A DNA stretch of 64,000 nt from Argyresthia goedartella (GCA_949825045.1 OX463807.1:12177501-12241500), one strand, 5' to 3'. Shown: positions 42,195-54,690, counted from the stretch's first letter. The notes: generated by a model not told the origin, from the letters alone. A program made the numbers and translations.

Positions 42195-42851
42195 TTCTTC
42201 ATGGACGGGAGATAGAGGGCTATCACACCATATAACCACATTGATCGTACTGGGACTCATTTCTGAGTTTAAACGCACGCACATTGTACACTTTCTTTTA
42301 TAATATATATTGATTAGGTATTGTGCATTACCTACCCTTTCATGTTTTTTCTTCTATAGGTTTTCTGGAGGAAATCTCTTTTAAGTGATAAGCTCACCTT
42401 TCATGCTTTCTCTTAATGTATATTTTTAAAAAACGGTGTTCAACAAAGAATTATGAATAAATTATTAACAGAAAAAAGTAACGAAAGCATTTCGTTGGTA
42501 TCCGATGTAATAACGGAACCGGCACAACAAAAAAAGGAAAACTTATGTAAGTTACAGTATAAAGATAAAACGAGATGGTACATGGGAACTACATTTTTTA
42601 TTACATACTTAATGGATACTTCAATTGATTCTAAAAACTATCGCACGAACTCAAAACTATCTTCAGCTAATTTTAGATAGACTTTAAGGATAATTTACAG
42701 CGCATACGAAGCTATATACAAAAACTAAGCTTAGTTTAGCTATGGAAGGTACAGATCAGTGGTACGTCGGATATAGATTTTACAAGCTAAGCGGAGGCAT
42801 GCGAAAGAGGGCTCTGATCAATCGGGGTCTTCTCACGTACCTCTTCTGGGG

Positions 42852-42930
42852 CGTGTGAAGTCAGGGTCGGATCAACGGATCTCTTCCTGAGGTTTCGCCT
42901 CTGTCCACAGGAGTGGACAGAGGCGAAACC
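42852..42930. other. Palindrome copy 3, right arm truncated
   Basis: The left arm is complete and carries CAACGG, the base that pairs perfectly with the right arms of copies 1 and 2. The right arm breaks after GGCGAAACC and runs into AGGTCATCGGGGGGCGGAGG. The ATGACCTG complement there recalls the 224-bp insert of the BEL LTR. Confidence 0.8.
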
Positions 42931-43089
42931 AGGTCATCGGGGGGCGGAGGGCTCTGAATGTGAATCGTGAGAGTCTATTTGAAGGATTTTCACCAGCCCT
43001 CTGCGAGCGGTTGACATCGCTGGTGTTGCCACCTCGGATGCCCAGGCTCGGGATACCGGTGTAACACATATATTTGAAAGGCGCCTAAT

Positions 43090-44700
43090 ATTTGAAACAC
43101 ACCAAACGGTGACACATTAGCAACGTTTCCATAATAAACGCATTTCTACCATAAAAGCTTTCAGAAGTCATCACAACTTTCCAGTTTGTTACACTGTACT
43201 GTACAGGTAGTTACATACATGTTATACGCTTCAAAAGTCACTACAGTTATCGTGTTGATATTTCACGATATATTATTGGCGTGATCTAACTTCTCTCCTC
43301 GAGTTATTCAGTACGGATTCGGATAAACTCTGCTTTAGAAGATCCCCAGAGATGCCAGAAATTTCCTGCGCCATTGATCTACGTATATTTACAGTTCAAA
43401 TATTATTTTTCATCTAAAACTTTGCATCACATGCTGACATATTTTAAAAGATTATAGTTTTATCAACAGCTCTAGGTAAACTCTAGTGCGAGAATGCACA
43501 TTTAATACTGAGATAATCGCAAACAGAATCCGGGTATCGCATTTTCCAGAAATTTAGATTCTGGAAAGGCCTAGTCAATTTCCATGTATCAATGAATGAG
43601 TCTGGGCAGTTCGCAATCGCAATTTTAATTTTCATGTTTGCCAGCTTCTCTTTGTATTGACTGTGATCCATATAGAGGCTCTGTGTCTCCGTTTTGGAAT
43701 CACATTTCTGTTACACCTGTATCATTCATAGGAATTCACCAAAGCCTTCTCGACTGGCGTCGTTGTCTACTACAGAAGTTAAACTTGAATCTTGACTTAA
43801 CTTTCGACTCAGTTCAAGAAGGAAACCAGTTGACTTAAAGTCTGACGAATTTCCATAAACGACGCTTCGGGCTCTGCCTGCGCAAAATTGCCGAATTTAC
43901 GTAATTTCTTTGGGAGGCATGTATTAAATTAATATCATAACTGTTACGTCCCAAGGTGGCCTTTGGCTGGGGATTGGGCAAAAGTGATGGATGGTGGCTG
44001 TATTTTTTAATGCATTAGCAGAATTCGGTATGCTTGGAGGCATCCAATTCCGCTAATTACCAAGAACATATAGTGTCAATAGACAGTAGCAACGTAAATA
44101 ACAAACCTGTCATTAGTGTTCGATGGCTTTTAGCATTTGTGACAGACATTTTTACATTATGGTTATTATTGACATCGTAAACAAAGTGTTTAGTGGAATT
44201 GGAGCCCTGTTCAACATGATAAATGATAATACATTAATAAATATAAAAGTCGTCGCCGTAAACTATCGAGTTGCTACTCAACTCGTACTTTTACTTACTT
44301 ATTTTACTTATATTTACTAGCATGCCTGTAGGCTCTAGGCTTATAGGGTTGACACTACATTGTTACTTTGTGAACAGCGTCAGACAGACGGCTCACCGTT
44401 GTATATAAAACTGGCTCTGAAGAAGATTCCGAGCTCTATGTAAACGAATTAACGTGTCTTAACTGCAACTCTGAAGTATTGCGCAGTGCTGCTCAAACTG
44501 TCAGTTTTACCCGCTAGTTGTAGTAGGACACCGCCAATTGTGAGCCCATCGTACAGGTATACATAGGTATTCGTTTTATTAAATGTACGTCTATTCATTT
44601 ATGTGCTATACACATGAATTTGTAGACCAGAAGACGAGTCCTGAAAAATGAATTTGTGCGAATGCTTCCATCCGTATAAGACTGACGAAGTGTGAGACGT
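43090..44700. other. No gene recognised
   Basis: AT-rich, apparently low-copy DNA with only short, unremarkable open frames (for example 43483-43671 minus and 43638-43838 plus). No repeat ends or splice-bounded exons seen. Confidence 0.4.
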
Positions 44701-44707
44701 GTCTGAT

Positions 44708-44940
44708 GACCCGAATGGCCGGGTCGGCATTGACCCTGCCTACGAAGCCAAGGTTTCGAGTCCCAGTGGGGGCAAATATTTGTTTGATGAGAATGGATGT
44801 TTGTACCCTAGTCATGGTTGTTTATCTATCTAAGTATAGTATTTATCTATATAAGTATGTGTATCGTTGTCTAGTACCTAAGATATAGGGCATCCTAGTT
44901 TGGGGCTAGATCAATGTGTATATAGTATCCAAAAAAAAAC
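44708..44940 (+). mobile_element. tRNA-derived SINE, full-length copy
   Basis: Head GACCCGAATGGCC, B-box region GGTTTCGAGTCCC (44752-44764; one extra T compared with consensus), body TGTTTGATGAGAATGGATG, tail TATCGTTGTCTAGTACC, CATCCTAGTTTGGGGCTAGA, then TATCC and an A run. Inverted near-complete copy at 56964-57192 and a 3' half at 56140-56268. Confidence 0.75.
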
Positions 44941-47900
44941 CTTAGTAGTACCTAGGTATAAGAAAGTTCACTGGTGAGGTGTACTCTTGTCAAGTAGCTG
45001 ATTGGCCGGCCCTGTGCTGGCACAGCTTCGTCACTCTCAGGTCTTGCCTTCTTGCCTGTAACTTGATAACAGTTATCGAAAGACATTTCACATTGGTTCT
45101 ACTAGGTGTATGCTTTCTAAACAGTTAATATGGTATTTGAAAAGGTAGTCCAATAAATCTAGATACGTGTCTCAAGCTGAACCTATTTCAACAAAAATTT
45201 GAAAATATCAGATTTGTATATATCCAGCCAGCCCAACTTTGTGTTAAAATACACTATGACGTCACATGCCAGTATTTCATAGAACTCGTGAACTTAAAAT
45301 TACTGTTTTGACAGTTCCTAAAAAGTGTCTATTTGACTAGTAGTTAAATACCGTATTACACCGGTACGAAAAACATAAAGTTATGATTACTCTTTAGAGT
45401 TGCTTGCTTAACGTGCTAAGTTTGAGGGCTCGTGCTCTAGTTTCATGGCAGATCCTCTCTCTCGCTAGCTAGTATCCTTGATTAGCTCCCCGGCACGCTG
45501 ACTACCTCCACTCCGCCCGTCTTACTTTACAAGAAGATGAACAAAATAAATATTCCTACATTAATTCCACTTTCATAAACTTTAACAAGCAGGATTTTAC
45601 GTCAGCTTTTAATTTCGTTTTTAGTTTCAACTGGCGCCTACTCTCAGTGCTTTTGTTTGCCTTTTTGACTTAAGTCACTCGTCAAAATGCTTAGAGGATT
45701 TACTTCAAGAAGCGAGGATCTGCTCAAATCTACAGACTTCATTCTATGGCGCTATGACAGTGATCGAAGTCCTTAAAGAAGATAGATTCAGAATGATTGG
45801 AACTTTGTATAGGTAGAGACAATCATGCATATATTCAACCCTTATGTTTAGGTGAGTCTCAAGTCTCGAGTCGACGCTCACTGGATTCATCGCAATCAAG
45901 AAAAAGCTAATAGTAAATACCGACCGAAATACCAACCATACAGCCAGCACCTTCTGAAGTTGAAACCTCAATGCATTTGTGTGGGATAGCAGCAAACGTA
46001 AGTACCATTATGTTCAGCCGTCGAACGCTGACTGAAAAATCAATTTGCGATCATCTGTCTCATCCCAAACGCATTACGTTCAGAACAACTGAAATAAATT
46101 ATGAAGACCGTGCTCAACCGTTCCTATTTCCACCTTATTGTTTAGGCATTAACAGAAAACTAAAATAAGACCCTCCATTGGGAACGTGTTTGCTGAGCTG
46201 CGTCCAGACCTGAAGTAAATATATTTGCTTTATCTCACTGTTACTGTTAGATCATGGACGTACCTACCTACTTTAGAAATAAAAACATATTTATAAAACG
46301 AAATGTCAAAATATTTTTAAAAACTAAGATAGTTCATAATTCATCAGTTACATTAAAAGAAAATGCATATTCAAAGGTAAGCTTATCTCTAAAAAGAAAT
46401 TTCTTCCACTAAGCCAAGGCTTAAAGAAAATATTTTCATGAGAGCTAGTAATAATCGTGAATAGTGAAAATAAAAGTCATCTTACCGGCGGAAATGAGCC
46501 AAAAACCGCACATGTTTTCCAACGGCTTTAAAAATAAAATTTAATATTACAAAGGCATATATTTTAAAAGGATACAGCTTTAAAAATAAAATTTAATATT
46601 CCAAAGGCATATATTTAAAGGGATACAAAGGTCGGACCCAGTTGCTTCAGATTTAGCCTAGACGTGAACCAATGAAGTAGGTTGGTAAAAACTAAAAACT
46701 AGAGTAGTTTATTCTTACTTACCTTTTACGTATTCTGCATATTAAGGTTTACCTATTCTTGTGGAGATTGGTAGGTATATTTGAGGTATTATTTAGTAAC
46801 GGGGAATACCTAATATGTAAACTTTTTATGTATAATGTATGAGGTTCGTATCTACGGGGATGATAAGTACGCAGGTGTGGCACCGGCTTTACAAAACGTC
46901 TTTGTTAATGAGGCAATGAACGCCCGTCGCAAATGTTAGCCCTCAAATATGTATGTCTGTTCAAATAGGATGTGTTAATGCTGAACACACCAATATATTA
47001 CATGTATGTACGTTTATTTGTACTTTCCAACCCAAAATTGCGAGTGATTAATTATAGAAAACCTTACTAGACGTATAAAAACAAACAAAGTAATCTAACA
47101 AACAAAGCTAAATAAAATGTGGGTATTGTGCAGCCATATGGAATTATGCATGTATTTTTTTAATTCCAAATTCAACTACGACAGTCCGTATAGTTTCATT
47201 ACTACGAAGCGTGCTACGAATATGCTACGAACTGCTACGCTTTTTTCTGAATAGACATGACTACGAAACTATGCATGGTGTGTGATTCTTGAGGGGATTT
47301 ATCTATTGGATTGTATTTCAAATTCAAAAAAAGGTTAATTCAATGTGGCTCAACTTAAAGTCATAAGTTATATAAATTTGGATTAGGAAACTACAAAGTT
47401 ATATCACAGTTTATTAAACATATCATAATTTTCCAATTAAAGTTTTCACTGATAACACCATTATTTAGTTGGCACAGTTCCTACGATACCATGGTAATAA
47501 CAAATCTGAACAAAGTCGAGGCGTGGCGAATGCCCTGTACAGGGAATAGAACTTGAAACTTTAACTTGGCAAGCACACATAGAGAACCTGATTGATCGCC
47601 CTTCTAACAGTGAAACGCCAAATTAATGTATGGTCCACGCGGGTATTGCACCCAACGTCCTAATTCGATCATCCAACTTCATTATGCTTGGTTTATCATT
47701 AGATGTAGGAGGGACCTAATTATGATGGAATAACCACATCTAGGTTATTTGTCATTATCTGGCGACACTTTTTAACAATCGCTAAAACGATGATTACTGA
47801 CTGCAGTGCAATCATTCCGTTAGGGTCACAAGAAGAAGTAAATTTTGATGTGTTTACGAAAATGAAATTAGTATAAACTATAACATTATCTTTTGCCAGC

Positions 47901-48970
47901 TAACTCTCAGCTCGTATCTTGACTAATACTCGAACAATAGCTGCGTGATACTGCGTATATCTGAATAACGCCTCTGGCTTGACTCTTTCGAATATCGCAA
48001 TACATTGACAAAAACGTCATATTTATTTGACAGTTCGTTCTCTTTGCCAAATACGGAACGATAGTGAACGAGTGCAGCTATTGCCGGGAGTTATTCTCAA
48101 TGGCACCCGACTTTGAGCTCTCAGAACTTTCATAGTTCACCAGCTGTTTGAAAGCATTCCTGCTGGATTTAAGGTGGTGTTTTGAGAATCAGACTTCTGC
48201 AGTTCCAGAGTGAATGGCGTAAATATACGTAGCGATAGCATGCCAACCTTCCGTGTACCTACTCGAATTTGTTTGTGTACTCGTATCTACCTAGCATCGC
48301 ATTTGACCGCGCAGACTATGCTAGCAATGCAATACCGTATACATGCTTTTTTGCATTGAAAGGCGGTTATTATTGTTGACTGGCTACTATATAACTTCTT
48401 TGTGTTTGTATTTGTTATATCATGTCAAAGGCCCTAATAGGGTAGCTTGAAATCTTCTGTCAGTCGGTTAGCCACTACTCCGACCGAAGCTTTATGTCTC
48501 TTTTCACTGACCAAGTTACAATGGAGGCGGAAGCACAAACATTTTAATATCAGAATATTATCATTTTAAGGCTACAAGACAAGAGTTGAGGCGCATAACA
48601 AGAACGATCCTAAAATATAATTTTTAAACTAAAGTACCTCTTCAAGGTAACTTGGATAATATCAAACCCTCGGCGTTTTAATAATGCAAGTCCGTACGAA
48701 CCACGGTGAAGATTCATTTTGAAGGGGAACAGATTAATGATCTTTTTCAGTGATATTGACACCACTCGGAGATCCGGCAGCTGCTCACTAACTTGGGCGG
48801 CGTCTATATTTTATCTTCGCTTACATTTCATAAAATATTAAGATGTAATGCCATTTAGTTCAGTAGATATAGGATTGTTACAATTTTACCACAAGCTTTT
48901 ATTATTGTGAAGTTGACTGATATATGCTATAGAAATAAGTTTATTTCAGGTACTTGTTGCGCCAATGCGA
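44941..48970. other. No gene recognised; two small local repeats
   Basis: About 4 kb without any convincing reading frame. A minus-strand scrap of the 3' UTR-like repeat lies near 46379-46420, and a 52-bp tandem duplication at 46525-46628. The rest is AT-rich and looks low-copy. Confidence 0.4.
46525..46628. repeat. 52-bp tandem duplication
   Basis: GCTTTAAAAATAAAATTTAA begins at 46525 and again at 46577, each followed by TATTNCAAAGGCATATATTT and an AAGGATACA end. Two units only. Confidence 0.75.
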
Positions 48971-48976
48971 CGTTTT

Positions 48977-49115
48977 TAAACGACTTCAAAAAAAGGAGGT
49001 TCTCCGTTTGACCTGTATGTTTGTATGTTTGTCTCGCGTTTGGCTGAACCGATTTTGATATGGTTTTCAGAAAAGTATTTGTTACATTCTGGAGAAGGTT
49101 TTGGTCAACTTTGAA
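48977..49115 (+). repeat. Dispersed 'ACTTCAAAAAAAGGAGGTTCTC' repeat
   Basis: AAACGACTTCAAAAAAAGGA then GGCTGAACCGATTTTGATAT is a pattern I associate with a frequent lepidopteran repeat terminus. A related end on the minus strand is at 61780-61812. Confidence 0.55.
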
Positions 49116-50246
49116 GGCGGTATTATTTAAAAAAATAATACTTATTATAAACTTTGCAACATATTTATGTAATAAGCTTCATGGAATCTGAATAGTACAT
49201 TCGATTTAATAACGACACAAATGTACATACTTCGTCGTCACGTACGCATTGCATATGCAAATGATGTTTTGGATCATAACTACACGGTTGTTTTAAAAAT
49301 ATCACGACTATTTTGATCATTTTGGTATTTTTCGTCATTGCGTGACTGCTTTTATTATGGACACTGTTTTGTTAAAAGGCATTGGTCTCTGCTCTACCGC
49401 TCCAACATTGTACTCATATTAGTAAGCTTTCAACCAGTAATTTTGTCAGCATTTGTAATAAAACGAAAACGACCGGTTTTCAACATGAATAATAAATTAA
49501 CGATTCATCATCAAATGCCTCCAACCTACTTATCCTTATACGTACCTGTAGTTCCTGTGTCCTATGTTATAAATTACTCATAATAAGAACTGAAGTGAAT
49601 TATTTCGTGCTAAGTAATTAATTTCAAATTGGTCCCATTATAGGCATCACTTATTATGTTCGGGACGTTGAGTCGGTATTCAAATATCCGTAGGCCACTT
49701 TATAACAATGTCTGCAAAAGTTATGTTAACTGCTATTTTTCGTTTATGAGTTTATCAGTCTGAGGTTGTTGTTCAGCTAACTAAACTTATAATTAGTCTC
49801 GTAAACACATAAAACTGCTAGAATGCAATAAAACTCACGAAAACTTACTTTACGGTGAACAATTTGCAGACAGAGAACTCGTAGGATTTTAGCTCGCTGA
49901 ACAGGGTGGAACATAAATATGTAGTGTAATTTTAGGGGTTTAAGAAACCGATTTGATCTGAGCAACTTTATTTGTCGCTCCTTCATACTGTTTGGGCCGG
50001 GCGATCAGCTGCTTTGTACGGAGAAGTGAAAATTAAAATTGCTCAGATCAAATTGGTTTCATAGTGAAAGTTTTTCAGAATGAAATCCTTAATAACCCCC
50101 TTAAATATGACTACAGCTTTCTTTATAGCCTATATAATACTTTGACTCTAAAGTAGTCCAATAAAATAGTATTATTTGTGTTCGTATTTTTCAATCAGAC
50201 AGTCAGAATCAATCCTCAAGCTAATGGTAAAACAACACTTACATGT
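49116..50246. other. No gene recognised
   Basis: Short open frames at 49338-49583 (plus) and 49777-49986 (minus) without resemblance or context. No repeat boundaries found. Confidence 0.35.
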
Positions 50247-50330
50247 ATAGTTCGCGTCAGGGTGTGATGGCCATTTTTTAGAATGTAGTCTTATACTAGA
50301 AAATGGCCTTCACATACTGACGCGAACTAT
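50247..50330. other. 84-nt foldback with 35-nt arms
   Basis: ATAGTTCGCGTCAGGGTGTG (50247-50266) continuing to CCATTTTTTAG pairs with CTAGAAAATGG...CTGACGCGAACTAT ending at 50330. There are about four mismatches, and the loop is about 14 nt. Size and shape are those of a microRNA precursor, but also of a tiny foldback MITE. Confidence 0.6.
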
Positions 50331-50924
50331 AACTTGCCGTGTCATAACTACCAGCCGGCAGCATTTACTTTTAATTCTCAGTTGGCGTGAAGTTGCATTG
50401 AAGCTGAACGTAGGCAGAGCTGAGGAAGCGTACATTAATTACCTGCGACAACTGTTACTGTCGGCCCAGGGAAACTACTTTGCACCGTGCACCAGAAATG
50501 GGGTATTTCTTGCACCAGAAAAGGGGCCGGGATCGGAGGTATCGTGATTTCATGATTGCTACAACAATATAAGGTAAGCTTATAAGTCTCTAATATGAGA
50601 CTGTTTAGGTACACAAAGTGAAGTGCGATCAGCGAAATTTTTTTTTAAAAAATGCATAAAATTTTCTCACGGCTATACACGGTTATATATAACACTAACA
50701 CAGGTGAATTTTAATTAGCTGAAAATATTTCGGTGAATGAGATTAGTATCCTTCATTATGACCGCAAATGAAAAAATGTTTCCTTATCCTCAGTACTTTC
50801 TAAAAATACAGTTAAGCGTTTAAATTAGTTAATATAAAGAATGTTATCATTATTCAACTTAAATATGTATACTCAAACCTAAATTCATATCATAAAAAAA
50901 TGTTTACTTATCCTCAGTACTTTG

Positions 50925-51076
50925 ACCCGATCAGCTGATTACAGGTTACTGTGGCAGATCCAAAAATATTTTAGTTTCCGACCATAGGTTTCTAGAGGAA
51001 AATTGTTCATAATAATGGGTGCTATCGTTCCCTAAATTTGGTCAGCTTATTAAATGACACCATGTATAGTAAAAGC
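50925..51076 (+). repeat. Dispersed repeat 'ACCCGATCAGCTGATTACA', copy 1
   Basis: ACCCGATCAGCTGATTACAG, then ATAGGTTTCTAGAGGAAAAT and AAATTTGGTCAGCTTATTAA. The same order occurs at 55534-55683 with moderate divergence. No end structure is clear. Confidence 0.6.
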
Positions 51077-53340
51077 TGATATATGCAGCAATGTCTCCAC
51101 TGATGGTTACGGATGATGGTTGCCCGGATACGAGTAAGATTGAGCCATACTCCACCAAGCTGGCTCAGTGCCGGTTGATAACGGGATGTCGGGCCTGTGG
51201 CCAACACGACTATCAGAAGTTATCAAGCTGCCCTATTAGGGCCTCTGACACAGCTTTACAACTACTACCACCGAGTGGCGATAGTAGCCGGGACCTACAG
51301 CTAAACATATCATCCGAAACACTGAAGCGTCCCTAACAAACGCCACGTAGAACAGACTCCCATCTAGTGCCCGTCTCGGCCTGATGTTGCTACCCGCACG
51401 ATCGATTCCGATGTGCGCATGCCGCTAGACCACGGACGCTTCCGTACCATAAATGATATCAAATCCCTCAGCAGTCAGCAAATTATGAAAAGACAGTTTG
51501 TAATCCGTTAATAAAGATATCCATTAGTGATCATTTTGCTAGTTTTTTCGAGCTTGTGATACGAAAAATTCAAAATAATATCACATTTTTCATAGCCGGG
51601 GCTCCATTGCTGCATTACGAGTATACTATACGGCATGAGTGTCGCATCTTGCCGAAATATACCCGTCATAAGTGACCCGTTTTGCATATGCTCCTTCTCA
51701 CTAAAGGCACTTGTGATGATGTCACATCACGTGTTTGTTTTAAGCGAGAGTTGTAGAGAGCATAGACATATAGGTTATAATAAAAAAAATGTATAACCCA
51801 TCTGTCTACATAGACTTTGTAGTAACTAGGTCGTAGGAAATGGTTTTATAATCGTATGAGAATTTCGTAGCGCAGCAACGTTTGGGATATAACAGTTCCG
51901 GATGCATGTAACAGAGAGTGTAGGCACTTTCTAGAATTTACTTAAAAATCGGATCAAATCTTAGAGTTTAATTAATCATTATCTTCACTCCTTACCTATA
52001 GAGAGGCTATTACCGTTTTGCGTGATACTGAGCCAGCTTATTGTCACAGGTCTGAAATTTCGCGTTTACAGTTTTAAAGTTGTTTCAAATGAAGTCCTAA
52101 ATAGCTTCCTTATGTGACAACATCCTGTATGAACATAATGGGTTTTGAGACCAATAACCAGTAAAACTCATTCAGTAATCCGGCCACCCCAGCCCAGTGC
52201 AGCGTGGCCTGGCGTGGCGTGGCGTGGCCCAATGACGCGTCAACCTAAAATTATGCGAAATGAGGAAACCTAAAACCAGTCCCCGCATAATAACCGGCTT
52301 ACGATTCAGGGAAATAGCGTTGTTGGTAAATCGTGAAGACCATTACAGTTAGACGGGGCTTGGAGGCGAGGCAACGAGTGGTTTTATTTGTGCTGTGACA
52401 CTATCAAACCCCTTTCGCAAATTTTAATAGGGTAATAATAAAACAAGCGAATAAAAACTATCTGAGGGAATGACCAAGAACAGCGGAATTACTGAATGAG
52501 CGGAAAAAATACTGAATGGTTTAGCCAATTCTTATCGGCTTATTTTAGTTATTTGGTCGATTAATAAAGACTATCTGGGTGAGGTGGTGGGACAGGGCAG
52601 ATGAAGGTTAGGTTGATATATTGATCGTCATGTTGAACAACAAAATATAATACTCGTTCTGTATTTTAAGTTATACGAATTAAGATTTTCAATTTCTGTT
52701 TTGCAGATTTCTAGTCGATCTCTGTTTTTCGCACAATTCAGTGTTTTGTTCGCGCCCCTCAGTGATTTTGTCAATCAAAAACTGGATTTACGGCCCGACA
52801 TTTAATGTCTATTCAAATACAATGACCGAAATTTGACAGTATTAGCGTATAATTGACTATATTACTCAGGCCAGCCTACACAGAAGTTGAAGTCTACCAC
52901 CTCCCCATCCTTGATAACCCAGAAAGTTGTCATGGAAGGCCGTACTCCTAAAAATCATGTACATGTTTTCAAGTACATATTTGTGCTATTATCTGATACA
53001 TCTCGCGCGTCGCAACCTACAGTTATGGCTTCCGTTATCTCAAAGACAAAGACATACTACGCTTTTATGCTAAAGGCTCTGGTGCAGGATCGTTCCATTT
53101 TTCCACTTAAGTCTTTGGCTGCAAACGTATTGCATTCAGCACAATCAAATGTGAATCAAATTATGTTCGTCGAAGCTTTGTAATTTGCTATTTTAACGAG
53201 CGTTGTTGGACGGGGGAGTGTTGTTCAGGAGGGCCACAAAACCAAAATGACTTGTGCAATGTGAAATGGACTTTTTCGTTACGTGTTTATTAAAAAAATA
53301 TATTAGATATTAACTCAAAATAATTACTTAAAAATTTCTT
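51077..53340. other. No gene recognised
   Basis: The stretch 51091-51450 is GC-richer than its surroundings and carries an 81-codon frame (51091-51336) without known motifs. A GGCGT micro-repeat sits near 52205-52230. A 98-codon frame at 52887-53183 has no recognisable domain. Possible exons cannot be excluded. Confidence 0.3.
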
Positions 53341-53367
53341 AGCTTCACGCCTTTTCCCAAATGCCAT

Positions 53368-53737
53368 GACATAGTTGTTGTAAAATTGTGGGAAAATCTT
53401 GGTTAACAGAAAATGCATATGTCACCGTAAGATAGTCAAAACCGTTAGTTGATAAACTAACGCGTTAGTTAATCAACTGTAGACAGATAGTAAACCAGAC
53501 CGACAGGGTTTAGAATTTACGTTTATTTTGTTCTTAAATGTTCATATGCAATGACATAGTTGTTGTAAAATTGTGGGAAAATCTTGGTTAATAGAAAATC
53601 CATATGTCACCGTAAGATAGTCAAAACCGTTAGTTGATAAACTAACGCATTAGTTGATTAACTATAGACAGATAGTAAACCAGACCGACAGGGTTTAGAA
53701 TTTACGTTTCTTTTGTTCTTAAATGTCAACCTAACAC
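53368..53737. repeat. 185-bp tandem duplication including a transposon end and its flank
   Basis: GACATAGTTGTTGTAAAATT starts at 53368 and again at 53553. Each unit holds about 50 bp of outside flank, the TGTCACCGTAAGATAGTC terminus and about 120 bp of the element. Units differ at a few bases (for example TTCTTAAATGTT against TTCTTAAATGTC). Confidence 0.8.
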
Positions 53738-54001
53738 GAAGACTATTCGGGGGCTTCGCTGCGCCCGCCCTCTCTAGCCTTCACCTAAGCTACCGCAGTG
53801 TCTGCCCTGGTATTTCGTTTGCAATGATCAATCAAGTATGAACCAGTTTACTATTTAACGGTTTTAACCGTTAGTTTATCAACTAACGCGGCGTATAGTA
53901 AGCAGTACGCTAAAGTTTACTATCTGTCGATAGTTGACCAACTAACGAGAAAAAAACGTTAGTTTATCAACTAACGGTTTTGACTATCTTACGGTGCCAC
54001 A
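53420..54001. mobile_element. Core-bearing inverted-repeat element, copy d
   Basis: Terminal repeats TGTCACCGTAAGATAGTCAA on the left (twice, because of the 185-bp duplication) and the complement with one extra base on the right (ending CGGTGCCACA at 54001). The iterated palindromic word is CGTTAGTTGATAAACTAACG. The core at 53725-53805 reads TCAACCTAACACGAAG, a GGGGGCTTCGCTGCGCCCGC segment and ACCTAAGCTACCGCAGTG. Confidence 0.75.
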
Positions 54002-54481
54002 TACATCCCTCGGTGGGTGAAATGAAAGACTGAAATTAATATTTGTTTCTAAAATAAACCGCACGTATCTCCCCCTGCAGTTAAAAGTTTGTACCAGTTG
54101 TATGAAGAAGTTACAGTGATGAAGACAACATCTCGTCTTAAGATATACTATGCTTAAGACATTAATAAAGTTCTTCAACTTACTTAAACTTTCAAGATGG
54201 TTTTGTAAAAATGTTGTTTAATAATGCAGGGAAACGAATCTATCAATTATTCGGGTCGTTAAAATTATAATTGTGAACAGGAAATTTATCAAGCAAAACA
54301 TATTTTTTTTACTTTATTTTGGTACTTTTCCAAACGACTTGTAGTGATGGGTCTGGTTACTATTTTTATTTTCTGAATATGATTAATGAGAGAAAATTTA
54401 ATACTTTGTAGCCCTGTATTTTAACTAGGATCGTTTAGCTTCCTCACATCGAACAACCTAACTTAGCTATTAGTTATCAAT

Positions 54482-54690
54482 GGCAATAAATATAATGATC
54501 ACCAAAATATTTTTTCCTACCCAAAATGGGTAAATGATCACCAAAAGTTGCAGAAAATATCAGAGCAAAATACTGCGGTTGCTTAGTAGAAAGGTAAAGG
54601 GGGTGAGCGAAGCGAAGCCCCCTTTATCCTTCGTGTTAGGTTGAACATGTAAGAACAACAAAAAATACTTTAAATATAAACTTCAGTAAC
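54482..54690 (-). mobile_element. Core-bearing element, copy e (one end missing)
   Basis: Starts with the same terminus as copy b (GGCAATAAATATAATGATCA, CCTACCCAAAATGG) and runs through the core on the minus strand (TACTGCGGTTGCTTAGTAGA, GGGGGTGAGCGAAGCGAAGC, TCGTGTTAGGTTGAACATGT) to about 54690. The other terminus is replaced by the reverse transcriptase 3' end that follows. Confidence 0.65.

Larger units (their letters stand above)
40901..42680 (+). other. Small repeated open frame of the tandem units (about 75 codons)
   Basis: MNKLLTEKSNESISLVSDV begins near 40901, at 41680 and at 42453. The third copy (42453-42680) is the longest at 75 codons. Copy 1 is broken by a 4-bp difference at 'GAAAACTTAGGTATGTAAG'; copy 2 loses 2 bp near 41867 and ends early. 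I recognise no family. With so few substitutions, conservation cannot be used as evidence for coding. Confidence 0.3.
40643..42930. repeat. Tandem array of three about 775-bp units
   Basis: Units start at TTCTTCATGGACGGGAGATA at 40643, 41422 and 42195 (periods 779 and 773 bp); the third stops at 42930. Each holds a dispersed 3' UTR-like segment (AGGAAATCTCTTTTAAGTGA and so on), a small open frame beginning MNKLLTEKSNESISLVSDV, and at its end a long palindrome. Units differ by only a few bases and small indels. Near identity means either very recent amplification or an assembly artefact. Confidence 0.85.

Noticed and set aside
42453..42680. piggyBac-like resemblance of the small tandem frame (KTRWYMGTTFF)
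   Set aside because: The similarity is a few residues from memory, with no catalytic Asp present; not enough to name a family.
40643..42930. CRISPR-like array
   Set aside because: Units are about 775 bp without spacers and the setting is eukaryotic; it is an ordinary tandem duplication.
21000..43000. piRNA cluster
   Set aside because: Nested and broken transposons would fit, but sequence alone cannot show it; small RNA mapping would be needed.
51091..51336. 81-codon frame in a GC-richer patch with CRACGQHDY
   Set aside because: Isolated Cys residues do not make a recognised zinc-binding pattern and no neighbouring exon was found.
52887..53183. 98-codon plus-strand frame
   Set aside because: Length is near what chance gives over a stretch this long, and no domain is visible.
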